From NCBI GenBank assembly GCA_021234155.1, contig JAJEKV010000026.1, positions 16,236,283-16,300,282 of the forward strand: DNA of 64,000 nucleotides, given 5' to 3'. Of the stretch, positions 22,450 through 32,900 are shown one piece after another. Positions within the stretch are counted from its first letter, which is position 1, and the number at the start of each line of letters is the position of its first letter. The DNA comes from Isoetes taiwanensis (taxonomy: Eukaryota > Streptophyta > Lycopodiopsida > Isoetales > Isoetaceae). The notes under the pieces are model-generated. The model had not been told where the DNA came from. It saw only the letters and a list, made by a program, of their open reading frames with translations, and made no database searches. The translations under genes were made by a program, and so were the position numbers.

Positions 22450-23720
22450 TTGCACATATGTGACACTTCACCATCTATGAAGTCGCGGGTTCTCCTCGCT
22501 GCTCATCGCCCTTCGCCCCCTACTGGGGAGTCCCAATCCAAGAGTTCTCCGCCAAAGCCGACCGTGATGATTTAATGGACAATCATGTGTCCCAGGCCTC
22601 GGCCGGAAGCACCCGGCGCATAACTTCTTCTCAATGCATTCCCGTTTCTTTTCCTTCGGCATCGCTTTTAGGAGACGCTTAAGAGCACTTCCCCGATGCA
22701 TTCTCAGGGCTTTACTGGCCCCCAAAAAGTTTTGTTTTATCCTTACCTTTGCCGCTGCTGGCCCCCGATGGTGTAGCTGCCGATTGCTTCCCCGATATTG
22801 TCCCCGGAGCACGCCTCAACTCTACCCCCGGTTGGATCGCTCATTGAGTTGCCGGTGCCTCCTCCAAACTTATAGCTTTATCTTCGCCTCTCAGAATCGA
22901 CCTTGGGTTGATTGCTCTAACAAGCCTCTTGATATTGCTGTTCAACCCTCAATATAGGTGTCCACCGCTTGCCTTTCGATACTCCCGACATGAAGTCTAA
23001 GTCTCATGAATTCTTCTGTATACTTTAGCCACCGATAAGGTACCCTCGATTCAACCCAGAAATCGGCTGAACTGCTCTACTAGTATGAGACCTCCTCATT
23101 ATAGTGCTTGGCGGAAAGCCTTGTCAAGGTCTTAAACCCGCAATTGTTCTTCTTGAATTGTTGGACTTAGCATATCCCTTCCACCAGATCCTTGCCGGTC
23201 CAATAAGGTTAGCTGTAGCAACTTTCCCTATGTCCTTGTCTTTCATACCGTATGAGTTGCCAAATTCTTTTCCATTTCATCCACCATGCTTCAGCCTCCA
23301 TGCCCGACCGTTTTTCCTCAAACCGGCCCCAGCTTCCTTGTCTTCCACACATTGCTCATAGCACTATCCACCTTTTTCCGATAGTCATCCGCCTTTCTTG
23401 CCCTTTTTCTTGCCTTAGGTGTGTCGTGACTCACCGCCGGAGCTAGAGCCGCGCCACCGGAAGAACTATCCGATGAGCCGGAACTAGATGATGATGGACT
23501 CCCTCGGTTCTCCTTCTTCGCCTCTTTGTCCCCGACGCTGCCGTGGTTGCCCTCCCCTTCCCGCTGAGGGGCTTCGCCACCACCCTTAACACAAGGTGGA
23601 GGCGGAGGACCATCTTCCCGCATTCATGAGAGGTGTCGCCAGCTTGATGAGGTGTTGCATCCGATTCCTCATCCTGCACTAACCTTGCATTAATCGCCTC
23701 GTGACATATCCCGCCAACGC
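22450..23720 (-). pseudogene. Gag (capsid/nucleocapsid), decayed
   Basis: The open segment 22468-22812 holds a cysteine-knuckle-like stretch, CAGCFRPRPGTHDC, preceded by a basic linker; this is the usual position of nucleocapsid. Further 5', 23318-23623 is a proline- and serine-rich, charged N-terminal part ending in ARKRARKADDYRKK. The capsid core between them is too broken to read through. The assignment rests on order (directly before protease and RT) and the knuckle. Confidence 0.6.
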
Positions 23721-24028
23721 CTTCCCCGCTCTCTCACAACAAGTTCCTTGGTACCCAATTATGTGGTCGGTGCTGGTCCCGGACCCCACACTTGAGTTCC
23801 TTTGTCGCAAGTATTGGTCATTAATACGTGTTATTAAGTTAGGCAATGATCATTATTGCTTACAATTAAATTGTTGTTAGCCACAAAAGAAATCATATGA
23901 AAACTTCATTTATAGGTCAACATCATAGTAGTACATTAATTAGTCTATAGGAATACATTTAATAGACTTCATGATAATACTTAAGAAAGAATTACAATAT
24001 ACTTAGATCTTATGAGACAATTCTTCCA
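23721..24028 (-). other. Spacer between ORF2 and gag
   Basis: AT-rich stretch, about 300 bp, separating the unknown second reading region from gag. No domain is seen. Confidence 0.45.
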
Positions 24029-25547
24029 TCAATGATGTCGCTTGAAGAAGTTCTTGATTTTCTTGTATGCTGTGCCCTTTCCCATGTTCTGTAGTATTCT
24101 GGCCGCCGACCCTCCCTCTAATGCTCTTGCCACCTGTGGTGCTGGTAGTTCTGGTGCAGTTGCCGCTACCACTGACAAGTGCGCATCTCTGAGGTGGCCC
24201 CTTGCGAAGTCGAGGGCGTGAAGTGCTACTGCTCTCTTAAAGAGTATAACATGGTCCATTCCGACATCTATCTTGGCGTGATGCCCCAACCCCTGATGCT
24301 TTATAAGGAGCCACCAATTCTTCTTCACCTCTTGGGCTGAACTCCTTGTGAAAGACTATCATCCGACCTTGGCTAAGGGGTCAAGATAGTACCGGCCGAT
24401 TTACCCTATGTGGCCCATTGGCTCCAAAGCCTTTCCCCGCCTTTGCACCTGGGCGATATCTATTGCTTTGAAGATCTTCGCGGTCCCTCCACATTGTTTT
24501 GCGTTTTCTAGATTAATGCTACTAGATGCCTCACAAGATGCTCCCCGAGCGGACTGGTCGGCTCGAACTTGGGCCCCTTCCCCTTTGTACAACCTGCTTT
24601 GGATCTCCCAAATTCCTCCTCCGGAATGTCGGGTTGCTGTTGCTGAAACATCCGCCTTATCTGGCTGGTATGCTTGGATATCCGACATGGTTTCCCCGCA
24701 TAGGAATGTCGCCGCTACCTCCCCTGATCTCCCCGGTAGGAGTAGTCGATGAAGTCGCTACCCTCGCTTTCTCGTTGCCATTAGTCCTAGGGAGCTCGCT
24801 TCTATCCCGAGGTTTCCTCTTGGCAATAGGGAAGGTTAAGGATGTGGGTGGCGAATATATACTCCTCTCCGCCAATGATCACCGGGGTGAGGGCCGTGAT
24901 ACCTATTGGTGGTTCGAAATCTGCCTTTAGCCCCTCGTGTTCTTTGAGCTATACCTCTCCATCCTTCTTTGCCTCGCTTATCTCCCGCGCTTGGGTTCTC
25001 TTCCTCTTCTTCCTCATAGTCCCCGCCGTCCGGGTCCTAGGTGTTTCGATGTAGACCCATGGTATTCAGATTCTTAATGCTTTCGATCTCGAGGATACCT
25101 ATCTGGCGCCTTCGGTATCGAGAGGAGCTAAATCAAAGGGTTGAATGGACGGCTCCTTTGGTTGGTTGATCGCTCTATAATCGCATGAATAAGGCTAAAG
25201 CCGCCTTTGGTTTGAGACGTACCTATGCCTATGATGCTTACAGGTCATGTAGTCTGGCATGTTTCTGGTTCTATCCCACAACCTACTCTTGCCCCTAGAT
25301 CCCCCACCTATGGCTTGGGCAAGGGTGTCTAAGGAGACCCATTTCCCCCCCCTAGGTGGCAAGCTGACCTCCCCCTGTAAAATGAGCTGATCATATTGAC
25401 AAATGATGTCGATTAGTAGTAAGGAGTTCTGGTTAGGGTGGCATGAAGATCAAAGAGATGATCGAAGACATGAAAGGCTTGGTCAGCAGGGAGTTCACGG
25501 ATGTGATTGGAATCATTGTACCATCTAACAAAGTTTGATGGTGCCAT
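24029..25547 (-). pseudogene. Unknown second reading region (ORF2) of the retrotransposon
   Basis: About 1.5 kb on the coding strand that reads as protein in pieces. It starts MAPSNFVRWYNDSNHIREL (ATG at 25547), shifts frame near 25430, then continues SLLLIDIICQYDQLILQGEV and GKWVSLDTLAQAIGGGSRGK, a charged KRKRTQAREISEAKKDGE segment, and ITALTPVIIGGEEYIFATHI (near 24870). It ends NFFKRHH at 24029. I do not recognise the family. Extra reading frames upstream of gag are known from some large plant gypsy elements (Tat/Ogre group), but they are unusual next to a chromodomain polyprotein. Its position right after the histone-like frame suggests they may be expressed together. Confidence 0.55.
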
Positions 25548-26240
25548 TGAGCAGAGATGGCTGTGAAAAATGGCTGATGGAAACAAGTAGGGAGCTAGAA
25601 AATCGCCAAAGGGGCCGGAGCACTTTTGATGGGAAGAAAATGACAAATGGGGCCCCTTTTATAGACTAGGTGCCTCGGGTTCCGTGCACAAAGGTTCTTG
25701 ATGGGAAAGACTCCAAATCTATGGCCTTGGGTGTCCAAATGAGCTACCATGAAGTGCAATTCTAAACAAAACAAGGCAAGAAACACTACATGGCAGTTTG
25801 TTGGGTCAAATTTGGTCAAGCTAGGCAAGTTCTGGCGAATCGGTGGCGTCATGGATGGGGTCTCAAGTCACGGGCGCAGGCGCATTCGGCGCGACGGGAC
25901 CCGATTTCGGGTTATTTCAACCTTTAGGAAGAATTTTAGGGTGTTAGAAGATGCTAAATTCTGACTTAATTAGCAACTTTTATTACTTAATTTGGACATG
26001 AATTAGCTAAAATTTGGCTTAAATCGGGTGGCGTCAGGGATGGGGTCTCATCACGCGCAGGCAAGATTCGGCGCGACGGGACCCGATTTCGGTTCCTTTT
26101 AAAATTTTTTTTCTAATTTCCTTTTTCCTATTTAACTACTTAAACATGTTTTTACACCTACTTTATATTTATTGCACAGTTTTACACAAAACTTTATATT
26201 TATAGGAAAATAATTACATTAGTTTGACAAAATTGCATCC
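25548..26240 (-). other. Spacer between the H3-like frame and ORF2
   Basis: Contains two copies of a GGTGGCGTCA(T/G)GGATGGGGTCTCA...CGGCGCGACGGGACCCGATTTCGG block (about 25840-25912 and 26028-26092), a direct repeat with a 185-bp step. No domain is seen; an untranslated or internal regulatory role is possible but unsupported. Confidence 0.5.
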
Positions 26241-27331
26241 TCAAGGGCGTTCCTTGCGGATGCGACGCGCCAAGTGGATGTCCTTGGGCATGAGGGTCAC
26301 CCTCTTGGCGTGGATCGCTTGCAGAGGTTCCCCTTCTTTCAACAATCAGGGTGAGCTTCGGCCTCGGCCACTTGCAACACCCGAGTTGTAAGGGACGTCA
26401 CCCTATAGTCGGTGACGTACTCCGCCATTACCTCCCGCATAAGCCGCTCAAACGGCGCCTTCCTAATCAGGAGATTAGTGCACTGTTGAAAGTGCTTAAT
26501 CTCCCGAAAAACTCGGGCGTGCGGGGAATTAGGTCCATGGTGGACCTTTTTGGGCTTCTCGGGCTGTGGCTGTAGGGGCGGCTTGGGCTGGTTCTTTGGC
26601 GGCGGCCCCCCTCCCTTTGTCATTGGGGGCGTTACGCCGGCAATACCAATCATTATACCTCGTCCACCGACGAAGGTATTCTTGGTATGCCTTGAGGCGG
26701 CGCTGGTAAAGGCGGTCCTCCTTCAAGGCGAAGCCTCGCTCGCCCGCCTTCTGCTTCTTTACCACCTTAGGTGGCTCGGGCCACACTGGATAAGGTGGTC
26801 TTGGTTACACCCCTTCCTCCTCCTGTTCTTCTTCCTCCTCCTCCACTTCTTCCACACTGCTCCTCCTCGTGGGAGGTTCTCGATGACGACGGTTCGTGGG
26901 GACCGTCGTTCTTTCTTTTTGTCCTCCGCTCCTGCCGCCTGCAACTCCTCCTCACGCTCCCTCTTCCTCCTGGCTGCCCTCTCCTCTGGCCACTCAGTGA
27001 CCTTCTCCTTGCCCTTTTTCTTGGGCACCGAAGGCCCCGCTTCGTCCACCTGCTGCTGGGCCTGCTCCTCCTCCGCTTCTTCCACTTCGTGTCCGGGCCC
27101 CGGTGGCGGTGATTCGTCGGTTCTTTGTGTGCCTGCCCGACGAAGGGCTGCTCTCAAAGATCGTGGTACGACTTCGTCACCCGCTGCTGGCTTCGGTAGG
27201 GGAAGCTCCTCTTCCCTTCTTGGGCCGTGGGTGCTCGGGTATCTTCTTCACATGGCGCCCCATTTGCTAGGTTCGCCATCGAGTGTGGGGGCCCTCCCGG
27301 CTTCCTCAGAGGTCTGTTTGGTCCTGGCCAT
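26241..27331 (-). CDS. Histone H3-like protein encoded inside the retrotransposon (frame interrupted as read)
   Basis: The start is MARTKQT, identical to the H3 tail through Lys4, with a good ATG context (A at -3, G at +4). A long, unusual linker of roughly 260 residues rich in E, K, R and P follows. The histone fold starts near 26506: [20 protein letters not shown], then RLMREV and TDYR, in register with H3 [22 protein letters not shown]. The end (26241-26318) reads [14 protein letters not shown] then [11 protein letters not shown] and stop, 21 of 25 residues as in canonical H3. Loop 1 has canonical H3 length and the C-terminus is H3-like, so it is not CENH3. No ARKS (Lys9) motif. As read there is one in-frame TGA (codon 28) and frame changes near 26700-26780 and 26320-26360; several sit at CTG/CAG words prone to consensus error. 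Both LTRs and the TSD enclose it, so it belongs to the element. Confidence 0.85.
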
Positions 27332-27886
27332 ACTTAACGGTCTAGAAAACGGGTGGGGATAGGCTGGTCAAGAGAGAGGTGGAGGTGTAGGGTTGGAGAG
27401 AGAAAATGAGGTGTCAGGGATATTTAAAGAGGAGGGTCCCTTAGAATATTCTCCTATCATCATTACCCCTATTTATTAGCCCCCCTTTATTAATTACACC
27501 CTATTTAATAGTTATTTAATTATTAAGATATATACTAAAATTCGTATTATACTTGTAATTTTTCAATTTTCCTAATGGTTTGAGGTGTTAATTATGGATT
27601 TGCGCCATTTTTCACCTGGGTCTCCGATTGGCATGATTCTTCGACCCATTTTAGGTGAAATTTGATGCAGATGCATAATTTTCACTTCAAATTTACTAGA
27701 AGATGAGTTTGACTCACTCAACCCTTCGTCTAACACTTAACCTAAATCCTGACCCACTACCTAGGAGAAAATTTTTTTTTCCCCCATTTCCGCGGTTCAG
27801 TGGTGGAAATGTTCATTTCACACCTCTATAGGCCTGTTAGACTACTTCATGGTTATGGTCAGTGCTAGTTCTTGGTCAACCAAGAA
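27332..27886 (-). other. Untranslated leader of the retrotransposon
   Basis: AT-rich stretch between the primer site and the first ATG. No reading frame or motif is recognised. Confidence 0.6.
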
Positions 27887-27903
27887 CATGGCTCTCGATA
27901 CCA
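27887..27903 (-). other. Primer-binding site (initiator-Met tRNA type)
   Basis: In the minus sense TGGTATCGAGAGCCATG begins one base inside the 5' LTR. It matches the complement of the plant initiator-Met tRNA 3' end (TGGTATCAGAGCC) except for one extra G, which falls exactly at the CAG word. Confidence 0.85.
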
Positions 27904-27904
27904 T

Positions 27905-29547
27905 TGTGACGCCCTCCCAAGCAAACATACGCCACCGATATGCACCAGAAATCCCCATCCCGGCCAAAGAACCGCATGGGCTTCTTTCGCCTACCCCCGC
28001 ACTCTCGAGGTAACTCTTAGTGCGGGGAGGGAACACGAAGGTGTCTTGCGCGCCCTTCCCCTATGGGCTCCTATAACAGCGGAAGCGATAACACGTCAGA
28101 ACTAGCATAAAACATACACAAATACTACCTCGGAGGGTAGTGCATCGCACATAAACCAATGCATAGATGATAATCACAAACCATAAAACAGAGAGCTCCT
28201 ACCCCGCTCGTCGACTCATAAGGAGGGTGACCCGGCCGCTAGGTCTCAAGATAGAGCGGGCACCGAGTCATGGCAATGGCGCAGGGCTGGCATAGAACAA
28301 TGGCTAGGGTTGACCACTCCATCCGCCCCTCCCCGTGCATACTTTTTGCGATGGGCTAGATCAGGCTCGACAGACTCTAGCCTTCCGGAACGCAATCCCA
28401 TGGTATCACCCATCTGGACTACTCCCGTGTTGCATCTCCCCGTCCGATGAGGCAGAAGGGTTGCATCTCCCCTTCCTGTGGTCTAGAGGTGCCGGGCGGC
28501 TAGAGAATCGTGGCGACACACGATCCGCATCTCGACCAAACCCCCAAAACGAGAGCCAAGCCATCACTTGCAGCTCTCGAGAGGCAGGGCAACACCATTG
28601 CCCCAGGAGGTGTCGGACCCATGCTCGGCCCACACGAAGTGACCGACCATAAGCCTAGCCCACTATGGGATCCCCCGAAGCCCCCACTCGGCAGGGATCC
28701 TCCCTCCACATTCCCTCTAGCCCCGTTATCTGGTGCTGAGTCATATCATAGCCTCCATAGCCCGGTGGGCTCCTATGCACAGGCCGCAACTAATAGGAAC
28801 TAAGGGATCTACTCTAGGAGCATACTACATATGGCCCTAGGTCTCTACCCCCCTTCCCAATACAAGAGGAGCAAACATGATCAACCATCATCACATAATC
28901 ATCATATCATGAGAATAATCATAAGAAGAACATCTTAACCTAATCATACAACCTAACTAAGGGTTAGGGTTCATTGATTAGGGTTCAAGATGTTGAATAT
29001 GGGTTCTAGGATGGCTCTACTCTAGATACAAGATACTAGCACATCCGAATGCTAATTCCGCATGAGCTATCACAACTACTACCCTACATACCGCTTCCCC
29101 GATGCTCTCCTCCGCATCCGTGTGCCTCCGTGGTCTTCGACTCACGCGATGCCGCTCTTGCTCCAAGAACGAAGTCCCACCCTCATTTTCTTTGCTGCAC
29201 CAGCCTATGCCATTAACGAACGATGTTCAAACGGGTTTCAACAAGTAGGTGAGTCTCTGGGTGCTAGGGCTGGAAAGAGGTCTAGGGTTAGGGTTTATGC
29301 CTATATAAGTTAGGTCCACCTAGGATGCTACGTGGCACCAATCGGGTGAGTCCTACGTGGCGGTGCCCCAATAGGTTAAGGCCACATGGATAATGGCTTA
29401 ACCTATGGTTGGCTAAGTTATGAGAATAACTTGGCCATGCCCCCTAGTGCCACCCTTATGGTATACAAGGCTATGAATGATAGACTTGTATAGTGACGGA
29501 TCCAGGAATATACGTATTTATAGCGTATATTCCCCTGGACCGTCACA
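27905..29547 (-). repeat. 5' LTR (promoter LTR)
   Basis: Mate of 16493-18142. In the minus sense it starts TGTGACGGTCC at 29547 and ends GGCGTCACA at 27905. It should hold the promoter and the start of the RNA. Confidence 0.95.
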
Positions 29548-29552
29548 ACTAT
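29548..29552. repeat. Target-site duplication, right
   Basis: ACTAT, identical to 16488-16492. Confidence 0.95.
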
Positions 29553-30639
29553 AGATCTATGAATTAATAGTTTGTATAGTTCTGTGAAGAAGGAAATCAA
29601 TTGCTGGGTCCTGAAGGCTTAGTCCATAGACTTTTTTAACTTAGTTGTGCACAGATCTATAAGGATATTTGCTGCATACATGGGTGGATTTTTGCTGCTT
29701 AAATGTGTTGCCACAGGCTTTGGCTTCTATAAAAACCCATCTTCCATAGCAACTTATCCTGTTTGCACTTATAAAACCAGATGTGAACACCCATTTCCTT
29801 CGTTGCAGCGGCATAGCTTGAGAAGCTCGTTGCAGTGGCATAGCTTGAGAAGCTTATGAATTGTTCTTGCCAAATTTTGACAAGGCATTCTATGGGTCTG
29901 TGCTATCTGGGTTTTACGGCCTCTCACGTGGTATCTCTTATATGAGTTTGCCTTTCTATGCCTATGTTGAAAGGCCTGTACACTTGTCATTGTGCGCACT
30001 TATTGTTGTGGGAAATATGAAACACATTTTTTCCAAAGGATTATTGGATACAAATCTTGCATGATATACTATTAAGAGGCTCTTGATATTTATATTAAAA
30101 CACAACATTGAGGTTTCAACTAGTTGAAAACTTCGGCAATCAGGCTCCAATGGTTTGAAAGAATAGATAGATTAGAAAGAATATGAAGGTTGAACCTGTC
30201 CTTGGACCTTTTAAAAAGAAAGAATTAATGTATTCCACAATTTGCTGTCAATTTATGCCATTTCTGGCAACTCTATATATTAGATTAGGATTATTAGAAT
30301 ATAAAATATTGAATACACTCGTGGACTAGTGACATGATGTACCTTAACAATGTGGTTGAAAAGTCTAGCCAATGTCATTTATCTTTTGGTCTTAACATAT
30401 CTTTTGTACCACCATTTTTCTAGTGGCTTTCTTACGCCCAACCAAAATTTAACTATGTGGACCATGGAACTAAAATTTGATTGGGCTAATTTTGAATCAT
30501 ATATTTAATAAATACATCAGTCAAGCAAAGAATGAAGTGTACAAAAAAAGAAAGGTTAAGTAACTTGCCAATAATATCGAGTCCTATTAATACTTTACAA
30601 AGATAGGGCCACCACATAACACTACCACAAAAGTTCTAT
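29553..30639. other. Non-coding spacer with a 27-bp tandem repeat
   Basis: No gene is recognised. Two copies of a 27-bp unit, CGTTGCAG(C/T)GGCATAGCTTG..., lie at 29801-29827 and 29828-29854 with one difference. Confidence 0.55.
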
Positions 30640-32211
30640 TCTTGATAGGATTCAAGGAATCTCCAACCAAATTTAACAAGGCCAAGGGAATCTTTATGGA
30701 ATACTAGGAAGTCTTCATGGAATCTCAAAACTCATAATAGAAATAACCATTCATATAACGATCCCTCATTGTACAAGGACTTGCTACAACCATACATAAT
30801 ACAATTCCTCATTGTACAAAAATTAATTACATCTGATAAAGTGATATCTTGGGCATGGGACACACTCAGTCATAAATAGGTGAAATATAGACTTCTCAAG
30901 CTCCCTCCTTCCTGCCAGAGTATTCAAAAGGAATTAAAATGCCATCAAGTCCTTTTATGCTACAAATTCCAAACCTCCTCTAGAAAAACACGAATAAGGA
31001 GCATACGTAAGCTTATTTGAATATGGCGACAAAGGCCTAGCAAAAATCATGTCTGGCATGTGACTATCTCTCCAGTACTTTGTTAACCAGGTTTGTGAGC
31101 TATACATTGCCAACCTACTCTCGCAAACTGAGGTTAAAAATTTAAGCCTAGAATCCAAGGAAATCTACAAAATCTAACGAAATCTCATACAACTCAAGTG
31201 AAGAACAAAGGAAGATTTTCTGTAAAGATCAATGAAATACATCCTTGCAAGGGATGAACGGAAGGTTGCCACCCTTCTCTTAGAACATTGCCACTATGCT
31301 CCTAATAGCTCCTCAAAATGTTTATACATTTTACAACGACATCCAAACTATCCAATATCCACCTCTTCGTCTAGATCATTAAAGCCACCTCTTAATCTTC
31401 GTCGTTGCATTCTTCACCATTGCCCCAAACAATAGCTAGATAAACATGATGAACCACAAGCAATCGACCCTCATACTGACACACAAGAAAATGAAAAAAA
31501 TATGTGAGTTTCTAAAGTGCCTCCTAGACATTCAAAGGTTTAACATGTATTCCAACACAATGTGAGCTTTTAAGGTGTCTCCTAGGGACCAGAGTTTTGA
31601 TTTAGGTGTAACTCCAACACCTTCATGGCATAAAGACCTTAAGAACCATAGCTTAAATTTAATAGAGAATCCATATCAAATAATAAGAATAATATTTTAA
31701 AAGATATAAAGAAAAGCAAAAACGCCAAAGAACTTGCAATCAGAGGAACTTAGATCATTAGGGAACACTGGAACATGCACCGTACATGATATTTTAGAAC
31801 ATTCTACAATGCTCGAATCTCAAAGAATCTAAAGGAATCTCATAAAATATAAGCCAATTTATCGAAACTAAAGAAATTTTCATGAGGCCTTGAAGAATCT
31901 AAGGGAATCACACAAAATTTAAGAGAATCCAAGGAATTCTTATAAAATCTAATGGAATCTTAGAAAAATATAACACAATCTAAGAGAATATCATAAAATG
32001 CAAACAAATCTAGCAAATCTACTCGAATATCATAGAACTTAAGGAGAATCTAAGAGAATCTTCATGACATCACAAAAAATCTACGAGAATCTTGATAAAA
32101 TCTAAAAGAATCCCAACTAATATCCGAACTTGCACCATAGGAACATGCTAAAATTGGAATTTGCTCCGTGGGATCATGCACCGTAGGACGTGCTAATTTT
32201 CTTGTATATAT
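30640..32211. repeat. GAATC-type arm, copy B side
   Basis: Degenerate AAGGGAATC / GAATCTAAG / CATAAAATC words, dense from about 31790, in the orientation opposite to the GATTC arm that follows the (TA) core. Same layout as 11690-12656. Between 30740 and 31780 the sequence is less repetitive and no gene is seen. Confidence 0.55.
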
Positions 32212-32270
32212 ATATATATATATATATATCAGATATATATATATACAAGAAAATTAATACGTCCTACGGC
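32178..32270. repeat. Hairpin around a (TA) core
   Basis: GCACCGTAGGACGTGCTAATTTTCTTGTATATA (32178-32210) is repeated inverted at about 32238-32270 with two mismatches. The loop is a (TA)-rich tract. The result is a long cruciform-forming centre of the fold-back repeat. Confidence 0.8.
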
Positions 32271-32330
32271 GCATTGTTCCAGTTTTAGCATGTCCTTATA
32301 TTCCCTTTAATTCTCCTGGATTCCCTTACA

Positions 32331-32368
32331 TTCTAGAAATTTCTAGAACATTTTAGAACTTTCTGGAA
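32331..32368. promoter_or_regulatory. Heat-shock-element-like array, copy B
   Basis: Eight alternating TTC/GAA units with 5-bp spacing (TTC 32331 to GAA 32366), with one mismatch at 32351. Confidence 0.5.
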
Positions 32369-32471
32369 CATTTTGAAACTTTCAAAACATCCTAGAATAT
32401 TATAGTCTATTTTATCTTAATTAGAACATTACCCTTAAGTATATTTGAAACATAAATTATTCATAGAATTA

Positions 32472-32545
32472 ATGCTTGGTCTAGTGGTTAGAGTGGGGGG
32501 TTTGGGGGGTAGAGGACCAGGGTTCGAATCCCCTCAATAACATAA
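32472..32545 (+). other. tRNA-like segment, copy B (best preserved)
   Basis: A box TGGTCTAGTGG at 32477-32487 and a perfect B box GGTTCGAATCC at 32521-32531, with 44 bases start to start, exactly as in a tRNA. AGGG/CCCT pairs form a T-arm stem. No matching acceptor stem. Confidence 0.65.
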
Positions 32546-32900
32546 AAATTTTTAAAAGCCTTTCCTTAAGGAACGAGCATTCAATATGAGCCTTAGGATC
32601 TTAGACTTGATCAACGATCAAGATCTCACCATATAAAAGCAATATGAGTCGTAGAATCTATTACATATAATTCCCAAAGCCACGTGGACCGTAGGATGTG
32701 TCCCCAAGCCACGTGAGTCGTCGGATCTCGGACCGACAGTTGGGATCAGATCAATCTGGACCGTAGGACCATGGTACACATATTATATGTAAACTCCCAG
32801 GCCATCTGGGCCGTAGGATATGTCCCAAACCCACGTGAGCCGTCGGATCTCGAACGCACGGTCAGATAAGCGCGAAATATAAGAACATATATAGATCAGA

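Larger units (their letters stand above)
16493..29547 (-). mobile_element. Full-length Ty3/gypsy chromovirus carrying an H3-like gene
   Basis: A 13.05-kb LTR retrotransposon transcribed right to left. Two LTRs of about 1.65 kb begin TG and end CA and are flanked by a 5-bp ACTAT duplication. The primer site lies inside the right LTR and the purine tract inside the left one, which sets the orientation. Order in the coding sense: leader, histone H3-like frame, unknown second region, gag with a cysteine knuckle, protease, RT, RNase H, integrase, chromodomain. The order RT-RH-INT-chromodomain defines a chromovirus. Its length is well above the usual 5-8 kb of chromoviruses because of about 3.9 kb between primer site and gag. 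The frames are broken many times; much of this may be consensus error (see findings). Confidence 0.95.
32237..32895 (+). repeat. Composite repeat, copy B (shortened)
   Basis: Shares the AATACGTCCTACGG start, TTCTAGAA words, conserved linker, tRNA-like head and GTAGGATC-rich tail of copies A and C, but has lost most of the GATTC arm. It runs directly into the first 3.84-kb unit. Confidence 0.75.

Noticed and set aside
26241-26506. Centromeric histone CENH3 as the identity of the histone fold
   Set aside because: Loop 1 has the length of canonical H3 and not the longer CENH3 loop, and the C-terminus (ARRIRKERP) follows canonical H3 ARRIRGERA rather than CENH3 ends.
26550-27362. 270-residue open frame on the plus strand
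   Set aside because: It is the antisense shadow of the GC-rich H3-like gene; its leucine- and proline-rich product has no domain, and all other element features point to the minus strand.
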